Source of the DNA: Paulinella micropora
Lineage: Eukaryota > Cercozoa > Imbricatea > Euglyphida
DNA: 60,511 nucleotides
NCBI GenBank assembly: GCA_009731375.1
Contig: BJOX01000125.1
Coordinates: forward strand, 348,798 to 409,308
Direction: 5' to 3'
Below, one piece after another: positions 10,901-19,533 of the stretch. The position numbers were made by a program, and so were the translations under genes. Numbering within the stretch: position 1 is the stretch's first letter; each line of letters opens with the position of its first letter. The notes under the pieces were generated by a model. That model searched no databases. It was not told the DNA's origin and saw nothing but the letters and a program-made list of their open reading frames with translations.

Positions 10901-13751
10901 CGTCTTTCGGGTCTTTGTAAATGAGATCTTTGAGCGCATGAAACGCTTGCAAAGCCTCTTCGTCCCACTTCTCAAAGTCTCCAAAATCTATCATTTTCTC
11001 CACTTTAGCCCGTGTTGCACCCCAATCGGGTATAAACTGGCTATAGTATTGCGCCATCGCAAGGAATGAGTGCAATTCAGTGCGGTTCTTCGGTATCGGT
11101 CGATTCATAATCTCCTCCCTCTTCTCTTTGGATATCGAGACTCGATTATGGGAGATCTCGTACCCTAAGTATGTCACACTCGTCTTGGCAAGTTGACACT
11201 TCTTTAGATTGCACTTCAGGCCAAAAGCTCCGATGCGCCTGAATATATCGGACAAATGATCGATATGCTCCTCCATTGTGTTAGAGTATACGATAATGTC
11301 ATCGATATAGCAAAATGCATATTCTCCCGCCTTCTGTCCCCGCCTTCTCATAAAGCCACCGTCAGACAAATCATCGTACTGACTGCTCAACATCTTCTGC
11401 ATCGCCTTCTGGAAAAGTCCTGGGGCTTGCTTGAGGCCCATCGGAAGCACTTTCCATTGGTATATTTCCATACCCACCACAAACGCCGTCAGCCATCTGG
11501 ACTTTTCCTCCAGTGGTATCTGCCAGAAGCCATTCTTAAGGTCAATGACCGAATAGAATTTTGCATTCCGCAGTACTCTCCTTCCTTCTTCTAATGTCGG
11601 GAGAGGATTTCTCTCTTCCTCCAGCACCTTGTTAACACGAGCATAGTTAACTGTCAGGCGCCATTCTCCTCCTGGCTTCGGCACTATTCTCGGTTGTGAG
11701 ACTATTGGAGATGTTGATCTCTCAATAAAGTCCTCATTGAGCAGCTGTCTTGCTAGCTCCTCCGCTATCTTCGCCTCATGTATACTCAAATTCGCCCTTC
11801 GTGGTGCCGGTGACGGCTCCGCACCCGGTATTTTGTAAATAACCGCAGTGAAATCTTCAGGCTTGACACCACCTGCATGTGGAGGGTCAAAAATTTCCTT
11901 GTTCGCCTCTAATTTGGCTTTTAAAAGCTCCTTCTCCTTCTCCGTGCCTACTCCTTCTTCCAATATTTTCCGCGCCGCCTCTTGAAAATCTTCATCAGAC
12001 ATCTGCTTATGCTGCTTGAGGGGTTCTCTGTCCTCCTCCAAGCCTAAGTCCTCTTCCGAGACATCATCTAGGCCCGTCTTTTCATACGTGACCGTGTCCG
12101 GCTCATCATCTTTACCGAGCTCCACCAGCATGTCAATGAGTCTCGCGTATTGCAAAGGAGCTTTACGGGTGTAAAAACCATCAAAGCATGTGAATGCTTG
12201 CGGTATCAATTTCAACTTGTCGAGGTCTCTGAGCTTCCGCTTGTATGCACTGCTCTGCTCACGAGTTCCCATACGACAAGCCACCACTAGCTGTTGCTTG
12301 CGAGAGGGTACCGGTATAGGATGATCAATAAGCCGGTCCCTTATTTCCTGCGCCCATATCGCCTTCTCATTATATGGCAGGATAATAGTATACGGCTTAT
12401 TATTTTCGAATAAAGTCCGTAAGCATTTCTTCACTTCAGACAGTGAACGCGGCCACGTGGGCTCGTCACCCCAGAAATCAGTAATAAAACTTTTAATAGT
12501 TTCTGGTGGAGTATCCGGGATTCGCCCCGTTCTCCTTGGTACAAACGCCTCCCTTTTTTCTTCTCCTACTTTCGCATGGAAACAGTATCCGTTAGTAATA
12601 TGGACATCTGTTCCTACTCCTTCCGCGAATCTCGCCAACGACGGGCTTCTTTGTGCGACACATATAATCTCCTCCTTTCGCTTCTCGATTAAGTCATCAA
12701 TAGACTTTTTGTCCCAATGGCATGTCGGAACTGTGACAGTGCACACTTGGGATTCCCAATTGTCGGTCCAGGACAGTTCATCCGGTCTTACGACATGGGG
12801 GTGAACGTACACCTCAAGTGCCTCATGTGCGATGGCCATCTTTTTGTGATCCGTCGCTAGACTCAGCTCATAAGCCTCATAAGAGTCAGTAGCGTTGAAG
12901 GGATCAATATCGTTCTCTTCTCCTCTTTTTACTCCATATATCACTCGCCGTGCGGCGCAATCAATCACAGCCCCCATCGTAGCCAATTGGTCATACGATA
13001 GTAATATTGACCCGTGGTAACCGGGGACGACATAGAGGTCCATACGGTATACTCGTGCGGATTTCAATTTAAAGGTCAGTGTGATGATTCCCGTGATATC
13101 CGTCCGGCTGCTCACTCCTTTGAGAGTGCCCGTTGACTTTTTCATATTTCCGTCCACCCAGTCCCGGTATCGATTAAAAAACTTCCTGCCGACAATATTA
13201 ATATTCGCCATCGTATCATTACCAACTTTTAATATTGTCTTCAATGTTTCACAATAAAGTTCCGTATAACACAGAGCATCGGGCCTGTGTATATTGGCTG
13301 CGAGAACAAGAACTTTACGTTCCAAATTTTGGAGTCTTGTCTCTAAGTTTTTCAACTCCTCCTTCTTCTCCTCCTGCTTCACCTCATTAACATTTTTATT
13401 ATTCTGCGGTACTGGTGCGTTTACTATTTGAGCGACATTGTCTTGTGGTACTTGAGTACACACATTGTCTTTTTGCTCGCCACCCGCCGCGACCGTAGAC
13501 ATTGAGTCTGTTCGTGGTTGTTTGCTTGGCCGAGGCGATACGTCTGCCATTGGCCTCCTCGCCTCCATCGCAAGTCTCGCCTTCCTATTTGCATCAGTTA
13601 TCATTGGTAACCGTGCTGTATGAACGGGTATGAGACTACCTTGGGGCTGCAGTCTCTGTGTACCCACATCTTTGTTTTCACATAGAGGAAGCGTTGGCCC
13701 AGTCTGCACAACAGCATTAGAAAGCACTGTGACTTTAGGGTTAAACTTCAC
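7971..13751 (-). CDS. pol: Pol polyprotein of element 1 (PR-RT-RH-IN with two extra domains)
   Basis: 1,926 residues are open from the first start-like codon, and the frame is continuous with gag across one UGA codon. An aspartic protease lies at about 175-290, with active site N-D-T-M-A at 178-182 and the flap-side pattern Y-D-Q-L...G-A-V-I-D. A domain of unknown function follows at about 420-550. The reverse transcriptase has L-P-M-G-L and Y-I-D-D near 814, and RNase H has V-D-T-D-A-S near 966. Integrase has an HHCC zinc site at about 1285-1330 and a catalytic D-D-E near 1354, 1415 and 1450. A GPY/F module (W-K-G-P-Y) lies near 1596. The last roughly 140 residues form a further domain conserved with element 2. 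The enzyme set performs proteolysis, reverse transcription and integration. The domain order PR-RT-RH-IN places it in Ty3/Gypsy (Metaviridae). Confidence 0.97.
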   Translation of the reverse strand: MKFNPKVTVLSNAVVQTGPTLPLCENKDVGTQRLQPQGSLIPVHTARLPMITDANRKARLAMEARRPMADVSPRPSKQPRTDSMSTVAAGGEQKDNVCTQVPQDNVAQIVNAPVPQNNKNVNEVKQEEKKEELKNLETRLQNLERKVLVLAANIHRPDALCYTELYCETLKTILKVGNDTMANINIVGRKFFNRYRDWVDGNMKKSTGTLKGVSSRTDITGIITLTFKLKSARVYRMDLYVVPGYHGSILLSYDQLATMGAVIDCAARRVIYGVKRGEENDIDPFNATDSYEAYELSLATDHKKMAIAHEALEVYVHPHVVRPDELSWTDNWESQVCTVTVPTCHWDKKSIDDLIEKRKEEIICVAQRSPSLARFAEGVGTDVHITNGYCFHAKVGEEKREAFVPRRTGRIPDTPPETIKSFITDFWGDEPTWPRSLSEVKKCLRTLFENNKPYTIILPYNEKAIWAQEIRDRLIDHPIPVPSRKQQLVVACRMGTREQSSAYKRKLRDLDKLKLIPQAFTCFDGFYTRKAPLQYARLIDMLVELGKDDEPDTVTYEKTGLDDVSEEDLGLEEDREPLKQHKQMSDEDFQEAARKILEEGVGTEKEKELLKAKLEANKEIFDPPHAGGVKPEDFTAVIYKIPGAEPSPAPRRANLSIHEAKIAEELARQLLNEDFIERSTSPIVSQPRIVPKPGGEWRLTVNYARVNKVLEEERNPLPTLEEGRRVLRNAKFYSVIDLKNGFWQIPLEEKSRWLTAFVVGMEIYQWKVLPMGLKQAPGLFQKAMQKMLSSQYDDLSDGGFMRRRGQKAGEYAFCYIDDIIVYSNTMEEHIDHLSDIFRRIGAFGLKCNLKKCQLAKTSVTYLGYEISHNRVSISKEKREEIMNRPIPKNRTELHSFLAMAQYYSQFIPDWGATRAKVEKMIDFGDFEKWDEEALQAFHALKDLIYKDPKDGGLVLTMPDFTKQFVVDTDASKFAIGAVLQQEDEEKKLRPIMFISRKLCAAERNYCTRQREALAVVWALKRLREYLWGGPQFTVRTDHHNLLWLMNHEQTGRLARWQAFLSCFDFTMVHLPGKRNVVADSLSRLEFNSEVSALVSTVEMEDLSTDKVYEVSHIEAMEMASGVRYDRTGLRYSPQGPDHGICCELHTQEDAEWSYEVYENAKANIREEEETQEVYAEPPQERRSDLDDDPERIGVRLEDGTIHIASPTAWRQQQAQDPEFKELIQLYQNPDELRMTKAIKDQMKEMGWRDGLLWYKGLHGRYASQPDKWTLWVPESLRRFIFVAAHNCPLLAHPGRQRTHMFVARRFWWKKMKEEIDQAVDACIPCKINKTPLKANFGLIGEFPLHAGMFEFIHIDHVGPFPESKDGYKYLLTAIDRATNYVWIIPVKDVTGKTTAEALIDRIISQIGVPRKICSDRGSDFNNEVIDKLSKYYGMKWQYVTAYNPRANGKIERVHRPLKASLKMYCTKKENQRAWVEAAPSFAFAMNCLPSTALGGSKSSISPYQLVYGREPDIPTSLLHPKDTWADADELFGMRLRVKMEAEQIVRAHREAERRKTDAEGVRQAHLDQIKFQVGDIVLLYHPQVPKGVSSKLFTHWKGPYQIMEQTGPLNYKIRGRGKVQIVNVRRLIKYDPFLLEDESVEEALKRMKDDFKEVPPIHKEAGIDQDDAYRAPIAEKEESEVDSKEKTDRISAVGTQSKSPREHSGKKEKITEAQLRRARNDLINDQPRKAMRSMRSKDVHQEEEGTDTDPNAGNVEIVHERWKEGDAIATIAWVKNVFYLMRPAEQHVADDTLSDLYLMRVVAVPRQMRVTRTLKISSAAKIVQPILQFWRSMDPVEDPKARHYLPVYKDAKSLETWDDTITPRDKDYTAWTIQTLPRGVLDVPFELSLGGIPNKIWDILEQSKFDLTFVGGPPPGKEIRARRRRQ

Positions 13752-13784
13752 AGTCTTCTCCTTCCTCTCTTCTTCCCCCTCCAG

Positions 13785-13787
13785 TCA
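13785..13787 (-). other. In-frame UGA between gag and pol (probable readthrough site)
   Basis: The gag stop is followed by 11 sense codons in the same frame before the first start-like codon of pol (GTG at 13751). The context on the minus strand is GAA TGA CTG, and a C after UGA is a known leaky context. Element 2 has the same layout with UAG. Confidence 0.75.
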
Positions 13788-16487
13788 TTCCACCACCTCG
13801 AAACGATTACCTTGAGTAGTGTCCGGGTAGGATGACGTATCGGTCTCCGAGGCAGTGTTGTAGGCCTGAGCTCGACCGAAATTCGGGTTGGAGCTTGCCC
13901 ACGAGCCTCCTCCTCCTCTGGGTGGGGGGGCTGGAGCTCGAACAGCTCTCCCTCCATAAGGGGTATATCCCCGACCTCCTCCTCTTCCTCTCTGAGGGGT
14001 TCCCTGCCACCTCGAGGCTCCTCTCCATGTTCCTCGTCCTCGTCCTCCTCCTCCTCCTCCTCCTCCTCCTCCTCCTCCTGCTCCTGCTCCTCCTTCTCGT
14101 CCTCTTTGAGAGGCCTTTAAGTTCTTTTGTCTCTCCCTTTCCTCCTTCTTCTCCTTCATCCTCTTCATGTAGGTAATGATTGCCTCTCGTAACTCCTCAT
14201 CATCACACATATTGGCATACCAACCTTCGTTCACAGCGGCAATCTGAAGCATATTGAAAAGGCCCGGTTCCTTGCCTTCCGTCCTGCTCAGAAAATTTGC
14301 CCTTGCTGTTGGGTTCTGCCTATCATGATTGAAAGAGCAGTCTCTGTTCTCCATCTGTGCCTTACACTGCAAGCCCGCGAACCACCTCCAACATGCGGTC
14401 TTCAGGTCTGGCTCTCTCTGTCTCTTCCAACCGGCAACTCTGTTTGTGTACGTGGCTTGTGCGCCAACAGGTACACCGCCTGCCTGTGCCGTATGTGCCT
14501 CCGTGAGCGAGTCCATGTTTGAGCATGCACTCATCACTTCTTGAAACAGTGCTGACGGAGCAACGCTTTGAACCGTATTTTCGAACACGTGTGTCTCGAG
14601 GAAGTTCTTGGACTTCACTGAGCTAAACGTCGAGCATTGTTGTATGAGCTGAGTAAGCTTACTCGGGTTAACTGTGTGTAACGCCGAAAAGAAATAGAGG
14701 ATGATCGACTTGCGGCCATAGAATAGCCCATAGGAGGAAACTACCTCCGTAAGGGTCGCCGCCAAGCCAACAGCACTCCTCAAACTCATCGCCACTGTCT
14801 CAAAGATTTCAAATCCTATGAGAGTACCAGTGCAGAGATGCTGGTATCCATGAGATTGAAAATATGAAATGAGTGTGGCCACCGCCAGTTCACACTGAGC
14901 GTCTAGGCCTGTTGCATTGTTTCTCTTAATCTCCTCCTTCTTTCTCAAAAACTTGTACTGTGTCAGATCAAATCCCTCCGAGACTAGAGATTGGTCAAAA
15001 ACAGTAACAAGGGCCTCGTATTCCTGCGTTTCGTCGCAAGGAAAAGCCTTCATGCAGGCATTGATCTCTTTGAGCTTGCTCAAAAGCGAAGCATCAGAGT
15101 CTTTGTCTGAGCTCGTCTTGGCATATAGCATGAGACTTGCCACTCCTCCTTTCTTCCCCTTGAAGGCATTTATGATGTTCTGTCTGTCCTTCTTCTCCGT
15201 GTTTGTGACCACCACCGTAGTTGAGCCCGAGGGTGCAGGGGCTGGTGGGGCAGGAGCTGGTGGGGTCAAATATGTCGGAGGGTGTGTCTTTGCACCACTC
15301 ACTTTTGCTTTCATTCTTTCCAGTCTCATCGTCTTCTCGAACTCCTCATTCTCTTTCGCCTTCTTCTTCTCAGATATCACCAGCTTTTGAGCATGAGTGA
15401 TAAAGGCCACCAATTCAGAAGCAGATCTGAGAAAATTATATTTCTCCACATATTGGTCAACACCTGCTTTGTTGGCGACCGGTGGTGCGTTACTAAGTGA
15501 TTTAAGGACAGAGTGATCCTTGGTAGGAATCCATCTCTTCCATGCCTCCTTGTGCAGTAACGCACCCATCAACAGTCTGATCTTGGTCAGAACTCTGTCG
15601 GTCTTCTCTAACTCATCAATCACAGGATGAGTTTCTCCTGCTGCCTTAATGCTTTTTTCCATCTCTGCCTTCCCCTCCTCCAAGGCCTTTATTTCCATTG
15701 TAAAAAAATGAAATATGCCACTCGAGTTTTTCGAACCCAGATTGGTCTTCATTTTTGTTACATCGACTGCCTCCTGACCAGTCGCGAGGAATCTGGCCGT
15801 TGCTCTTGGGTTTGTGTACTGGAGGTAACCCTCACATCGTGGGCCGTATGTACGTTCCCAAATCAGGGTTTGAGTGTACACCCCAAAGATAGCATCGAGT
15901 AATTCAAGGTGGGTGTGTGTGTCCCCAAACTTGATATGCTGTATCTTCTTTCTCTCTTCTGGATCAGAGACCAGTTTGCCGAGGAGCTGTGCTGTGTTTG
16001 ATAATAGGATATAGACATCCTTTTTAGCACGACTTTTCTCTCTTCTTTGATCCTGAGGGATCCACACATAGGTATCCTTCTCTACCCCCATCTTGTTATC
16101 AAACTCTTCTTTAGTGAGGTCATAGTGGTCTTGCACCCACTGTTGTTCCTCCACTGTGATCTCCTCTCCATCACTATGAATCAAGTCGATCATTTTTCGT
16201 CCTCCTCCTCCCGTGTAGGCAGGTGGTAAGGGATTACCATATGCTCCTCCTCCTCCCGTCTCTTCTTGTTCAAATCCTCCTTCATCTTCGTCTCCTCCAT
16301 ATCTTCCTTCATCATCCCAGCCCTCTTCTACTCCTCCTCCTACTCCTTCATCTCCTCCTCCTCCTTCTTTCAATCCTCCTCCTCCTCCTTCATTCAATCC
16401 TCTTCCTCCTCCTCCTCCTGCTTCTTCTTCTTCTCTTCTTTGATCTGCCTCCGAGAATTCACTCACTTCGGCGGTCTCTGTCGACAT
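13785..16487 (-). CDS. gag: Gag polyprotein of element 1 with CCCH finger and RGG/Gly-rich tail
   Basis: A 900-residue open frame directly downstream of the leader, starting at the ATG M-S-T-E-T-A-E-V. The first 110 residues are Gly/Glu-rich. The middle is helical and should contain the capsid region. Near residues 695-720 is C-x8-C-x8-C-x3-H, which resembles a CCCH zinc finger rather than the usual CCHC retroviral knuckle. The C-terminal 100 residues are Gly/Arg-rich (RGG-like) and probably bind RNA. At 900 residues it is long for a Gypsy gag. The frame is intact and continues into pol through UGA, so it is likely translated alone most of the time and as Gag-Pol at a lower rate. Confidence 0.88.
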   Translation of the reverse strand: MSTETAEVSEFSEADQRREEEEAGGGGGRGLNEGGGGGLKEGGGGDEGVGGGVEEGWDDEGRYGGDEDEGGFEQEETGGGGAYGNPLPPAYTGGGGRKMIDLIHSDGEEITVEEQQWVQDHYDLTKEEFDNKMGVEKDTYVWIPQDQRREKSRAKKDVYILLSNTAQLLGKLVSDPEERKKIQHIKFGDTHTHLELLDAIFGVYTQTLIWERTYGPRCEGYLQYTNPRATARFLATGQEAVDVTKMKTNLGSKNSSGIFHFFTMEIKALEEGKAEMEKSIKAAGETHPVIDELEKTDRVLTKIRLLMGALLHKEAWKRWIPTKDHSVLKSLSNAPPVANKAGVDQYVEKYNFLRSASELVAFITHAQKLVISEKKKAKENEEFEKTMRLERMKAKVSGAKTHPPTYLTPPAPAPPAPAPSGSTTVVVTNTEKKDRQNIINAFKGKKGGVASLMLYAKTSSDKDSDASLLSKLKEINACMKAFPCDETQEYEALVTVFDQSLVSEGFDLTQYKFLRKKEEIKRNNATGLDAQCELAVATLISYFQSHGYQHLCTGTLIGFEIFETVAMSLRSAVGLAATLTEVVSSYGLFYGRKSIILYFFSALHTVNPSKLTQLIQQCSTFSSVKSKNFLETHVFENTVQSVAPSALFQEVMSACSNMDSLTEAHTAQAGGVPVGAQATYTNRVAGWKRQREPDLKTACWRWFAGLQCKAQMENRDCSFNHDRQNPTARANFLSRTEGKEPGLFNMLQIAAVNEGWYANMCDDEELREAIITYMKRMKEKKEERERQKNLKASQRGREGGAGAGGGGGGGGGGGGRGRGTWRGASRWQGTPQRGRGGGRGYTPYGGRAVRAPAPPPRGGGGSWASSNPNFGRAQAYNTASETDTSSYPDTTQGNRFEVVE

Positions 16488-17272
16488 GATGTCGTAGTAG
16501 TGATCAACAGGAGGACAGTGTCAGCTCCTATGTTTGGTTTTTGTTCGTTTGTGTTCTGTTCCTCCTTCAGTCGATTGACTAGTGAAGAGAGAAACTAATA
16601 GAGAGGGTAGGATAAGATTCCCTGTCCTCTATGAAACACTGTTTGTATGTTTGTTTTTGTTTGAGAAAAATAGTCTTTGAGACTTTTTCGATTTCTTGTT
16701 CTCCTTACTCAGATTACTTTCTCCTCCTTCTTTTCTATATTGTATCTAGTATGAGGCACTTGGACCTACACACAGATAGTGATAGAGAAGCTAGAAAAGC
16801 TCTCCTTGAGAAGTCGACAGTCGGTCGGATAGGTTCTCAGACCTACCTTTAGAAAACGATCAGAGATTTGCAAAAATACTCTGACGTATGTGTGAGATAA
16901 TGCAGATAAATGCACAAACTAGAAGGGTAGAGTGTTGTGCTCCTGTCCCTATGCTTGTTTGTGTTTTGTGTGTGTTCCTTCACTCTTCTGTCCACCTCCT
17001 TCTTCTTGGTCTCTGTGTGAGAACAGCAAGAACGACAGAGAGTTTGTATCTGATGTCTCCTTGTGAGCACACAGATACTGATTGGGCTAGAGGGTACGAG
17101 ACACCTGCTTGAGACCAATCAAATTATTTGTTTTGTGAAAGAGTTATGAGGGAGCTGTGTTGGAGTATTTGTTTTCGTCTGACGTCCCCGTGTGAGACAG
17201 GTCAGTGAAAATTCACTTTGTTGCCTGTGTGGCAAAGCAGAAAGAAATCACCCTAGTGATGTGGACTCCAAA
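16488..17272 (-). other. 5' leader of element 1 with tRNA primer-binding site
   Basis: 785 bp of untranslated leader between the 5' LTR and gag. Two bases inside the LTR the minus strand reads TGGAGTCCACATCACTAG (17253-17270), which starts with TGG as expected for pairing with a tRNA 3' CCA end. The matching tRNA is not identified. The rest is U-rich and may be structured. Confidence 0.65.
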
Positions 17273-17509
17273 TGTAATGCCCCCAACGATAGCTCGTAAA
17301 AAGTCGGTAATACAACCAAACACAGTCCTCAAGAATGAGAATGATGTCTCGTTGTATTAGCTCAGTGAAGCCAACAAGGAAAACGGCAACAGACCAGGAA
17401 TAAAATAGCATCAGGTCCAATCCGGACAAATAATACTGAAAAACAAGCTGGTGCACCTGTCACCAGGAAAAGATATTTTTTACCGGCTATCCGGGGGGTG
17501 ATGCCTACA
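17273..17509 (-). repeat. 5' LTR of element 1
   Basis: 237 bp with TG...CA ends. Two substitutions separate it from the 3' LTR (under 1%), indicating recent insertion. Confidence 0.95.
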
Positions 17510-17563
17510 GACGCAGTCAGGAAGGAGCTCTTTAACAAATTTAAAACGAAGGCTGTTGAATGA
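17510..17563 (+). pseudogene. Displaced 3' end of the collagen-like gene
   Basis: If the element and one GACG copy are removed, the frame that stops in the LTR at 6893 continues without a break through 17510-17563 and ends at TGA. It encodes Ala followed by a basic helix containing K-E-L-F-N-K-F-K. The exact continuation of frame shows that this stretch belonged to the gene before insertion. Confidence 0.85.
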
Positions 17564-17606
17564 TAATTTATTGTAATGACCTAGTAATTATCAAATTGAT
17601 ATTATT

Positions 17607-17612
17607 AATAAA
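17607..17612 (+). terminator. AATAAA poly(A) signal of the interrupted gene
   Basis: It lies 44 bases after the original stop codon, in AT-rich sequence, which fits the 3' end of the pre-insertion transcript. Confidence 0.5.
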
Positions 17613-17640
17613 ACTTAAAATAATAAATTAATCTAACCAC

Positions 17641-18600
17641 CCCCCCCCCCCCCCGCCCCCCCCCCCCCCCCCCCCGGGCCCCCCCCNNNNNNNNNNCATT
17701 ATCAACGATGAATTACTAATATATCAGGCTAGGAGTTTGGCAGTTTGGTTTGGCAACACAGACAGATTTTAATCATGCATCGCCTCAGGTCCTCCGGAAA
17801 AAGGCGTCCAGGTGACTGGGGGAAAACTTTGAGCACCTCACTGCGGCATGCTCCGACCGGAGGCCTTTACCGACTCCTTTCAGAATCCACCTGTCCTGTC
17901 TCGCTATATACTACAGTAACCAAAGTAAGGGAAGGCAATTTAATAAAGAGACTTCTGACAACTACAGAGCGACACGTCACAAAACTAAAATAAGTGTAAC
18001 TGAACTAAGGTAGAGGTAAATATAATGACTTTAACACAGTTACTGACTACTTGTCTAGAAATTTATACTAAGACTGCTTAAGTTAATACTGCCACTAGAG
18101 TGGCAAAGTATAGTGTCCGCTGTATCACTAAATAATTAAGTGGAATTTGTACTATCCGTCCTTATTTTATTTAGTAACCAGTTGAATGCTTAATCAAACA
18201 TGAAAGATCAAAGGACAGTTCGTACGACCCTCGCTCCCTTTCTTGCATAGAAAGACAATCGTATGTCTTTAGTCGAGATTGACAGGCAATCGTATGCCTT
18301 GTCTACTACAGCGGAATTGAAAGGCAATCGTATGCCTTGTCTACTACCGCGGAATTCGAAAACAATCGATCTTAGGATGTGGAAAAATCCACTCCTAGAC
18401 TGCACCTATTCCTCGTAGGGTTGGCCAGGACGACAATGTCACTGTGATCTGTGACGTGTAGTCAGGGGTGTGTGTATTCAATTGATTGCCGGTTGGTAAT
18501 TTCCTCGCAGGAGGCTAGTCAAGACTTACATGATAGGGGGAAATAAGATAAATTAGCATACAATATATACCGACTAGTCTATTGTGCAGCCCAAGCTCAG
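17641..18600. other. Non-coding stretch with a C-tract, a 10-N gap and a 38-bp tandem repeat
   Basis: A tract of about 40 C residues abuts the gap at 17687-17696. At 18246-18365 there are two complete 38-bp units plus degenerate flanking ones, each carrying the imperfect palindrome AAGGCA-ATCGTA-TGCCTT. I see no convincing gene in the rest. Confidence 0.6.
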
Positions 18601-18611
18601 GACTCAAGCTA

Positions 18612-18815
18612 TTAATACTGCACTGAGTGTGTGGCATGACGCAAGCTAGTCCAGTGAGAAATGTCTGAAGCTACTGCAGCCAGTGTCTGGCCGGCGCACC
18701 CAGCAGCAAGGCTGACTGCTTGCTTAAAGTTTACGTGCGCATGATTTTCACCTGGCATTGCCTCGACAAGTTGATTGCTGTTGGCAACCAGGTCCACCGG
18801 ACGGAGATCTAACAT
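18612..18815 (-). CDS. Possible terminal exon, unidentified
   Basis: A 67-codon open stretch in non-repetitive sequence, preceded on the minus strand by an AG acceptor-like site just upstream of its first codons. It lies downstream of two better-supported minus-strand exons (18950-19027 and 19134-19257) and could be their continuation. No motif is recognised. The support is only the open frame and position. Confidence 0.25.
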   Translation of the reverse strand: MLDLRPVDLVANSNQLVEAMPGENHAHVNFKQAVSLAAGCAGQTLAAVASDISHWTSLRHATHSVQY

Positions 18816-18949
18816 GTGGGGCCCAGGCCATCGGGGAAGGTCTTAGGACCCTTGTAAACTTCCCCAAAATTGTGGGGTTTCGGGTGCGAGAGCCACCCCA
18901 GGCCAGCTTTTTCGGGGGAAAATTTTTAGCTGTAGAACGCGCCTTTTAC

Positions 18950-19027
18950 CAGCTGGCGGGTCCGCTGGTGGGCTCGTCGTCAACCCAGCCCTCCCCGTTG
19001 ACCCACTTCTTCTTGGGGCCTAGCACA
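18950..19027 (-). CDS. Probable internal exon, unidentified minus-strand gene
   Basis: 78 bases bounded on the minus strand by a CAG acceptor and a GTAAAA donor. In the open frame it reads V-L-G-P-K-K-K-W-V-N-G-E-G-W-V-D-D-E-P and on to P-A-S. This is far less repetitive than its surroundings, and its GC content is like that of the exons of the other host genes. No family is recognised. Confidence 0.45.
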
Positions 19028-19133
19028 CTGCAACAGCATGCGCCGCAACATGTGTGTGCACAGATGCGAGAATGAGGGTGCTGGCGAGGGAGGGAGGGGG
19101 GGGGGGGGGGGGGGGGGGGAGGGNNNNNNNNNN

Positions 19134-19257
19134 CCCAGTCTACCATGTAAGAGTCCGTGTGTGCAAACCTTCTGCCGATGTAGTTCCAATACCTGACCAG
19201 GCGATACACACCATAGCCCGCCGAGCCTAGAGACGTGGAAGCAGCACTGATGAGCAT
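19134..19257 (-). CDS. Probable first exon of the same unidentified gene
   Basis: An ATG at 19257 opens a frame that runs 41 codons to the 10-N gap (19124-19133). It begins [16 protein letters not shown] and continues with a Tyr/Arg-rich part. A GT donor could also end the exon after M at S-Y-M. The hydrophobic start may be a signal or membrane segment. The joining exon may lie in the gap. Confidence 0.4.
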
Positions 19258-19298
19258 GCCGTGCGCACTCTTTTGTCGTTGCATTTTAGCTATATATC

Positions 19299-19334
19299 CA
19301 TCCTACCTACCTACCTACCAGCCAACCTTCCTGC

Positions 19335-19394
<60 letters not shown>

Positions 19395-19428
19395 CCTACC
19401 TACCTACCTACCTATCTACCTATCTATA

Positions 19429-19469
<41 letters not shown>

Positions 19470-19490
19470 GTCTGTCTGTCTGTCTATCTG

Positions 19491-19533
<43 letters not shown>

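Larger units (their letters stand above)
6889..17509 (-). mobile_element. Element 1: complete young Ty3/Gypsy LTR retrotransposon
   Basis: A 10.6 kb element oriented on the minus strand. Two 237-bp LTRs that differ at only two positions, TG...CA ends and a GACG target duplication on both sides (6885-6888 and 17510-17513) define it. The order is 5' LTR, tRNA primer site, leader, gag, in-frame UGA, pol (protease, reverse transcriptase, RNase H, integrase, extra C-terminal domain), polypurine tract and 3' LTR. Both reading frames are open, and with the near-identical LTRs this suggests recent and possibly still competent transposition. It lies antisense inside the 3' coding end of the collagen-like gene. 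Confidence 0.95.
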
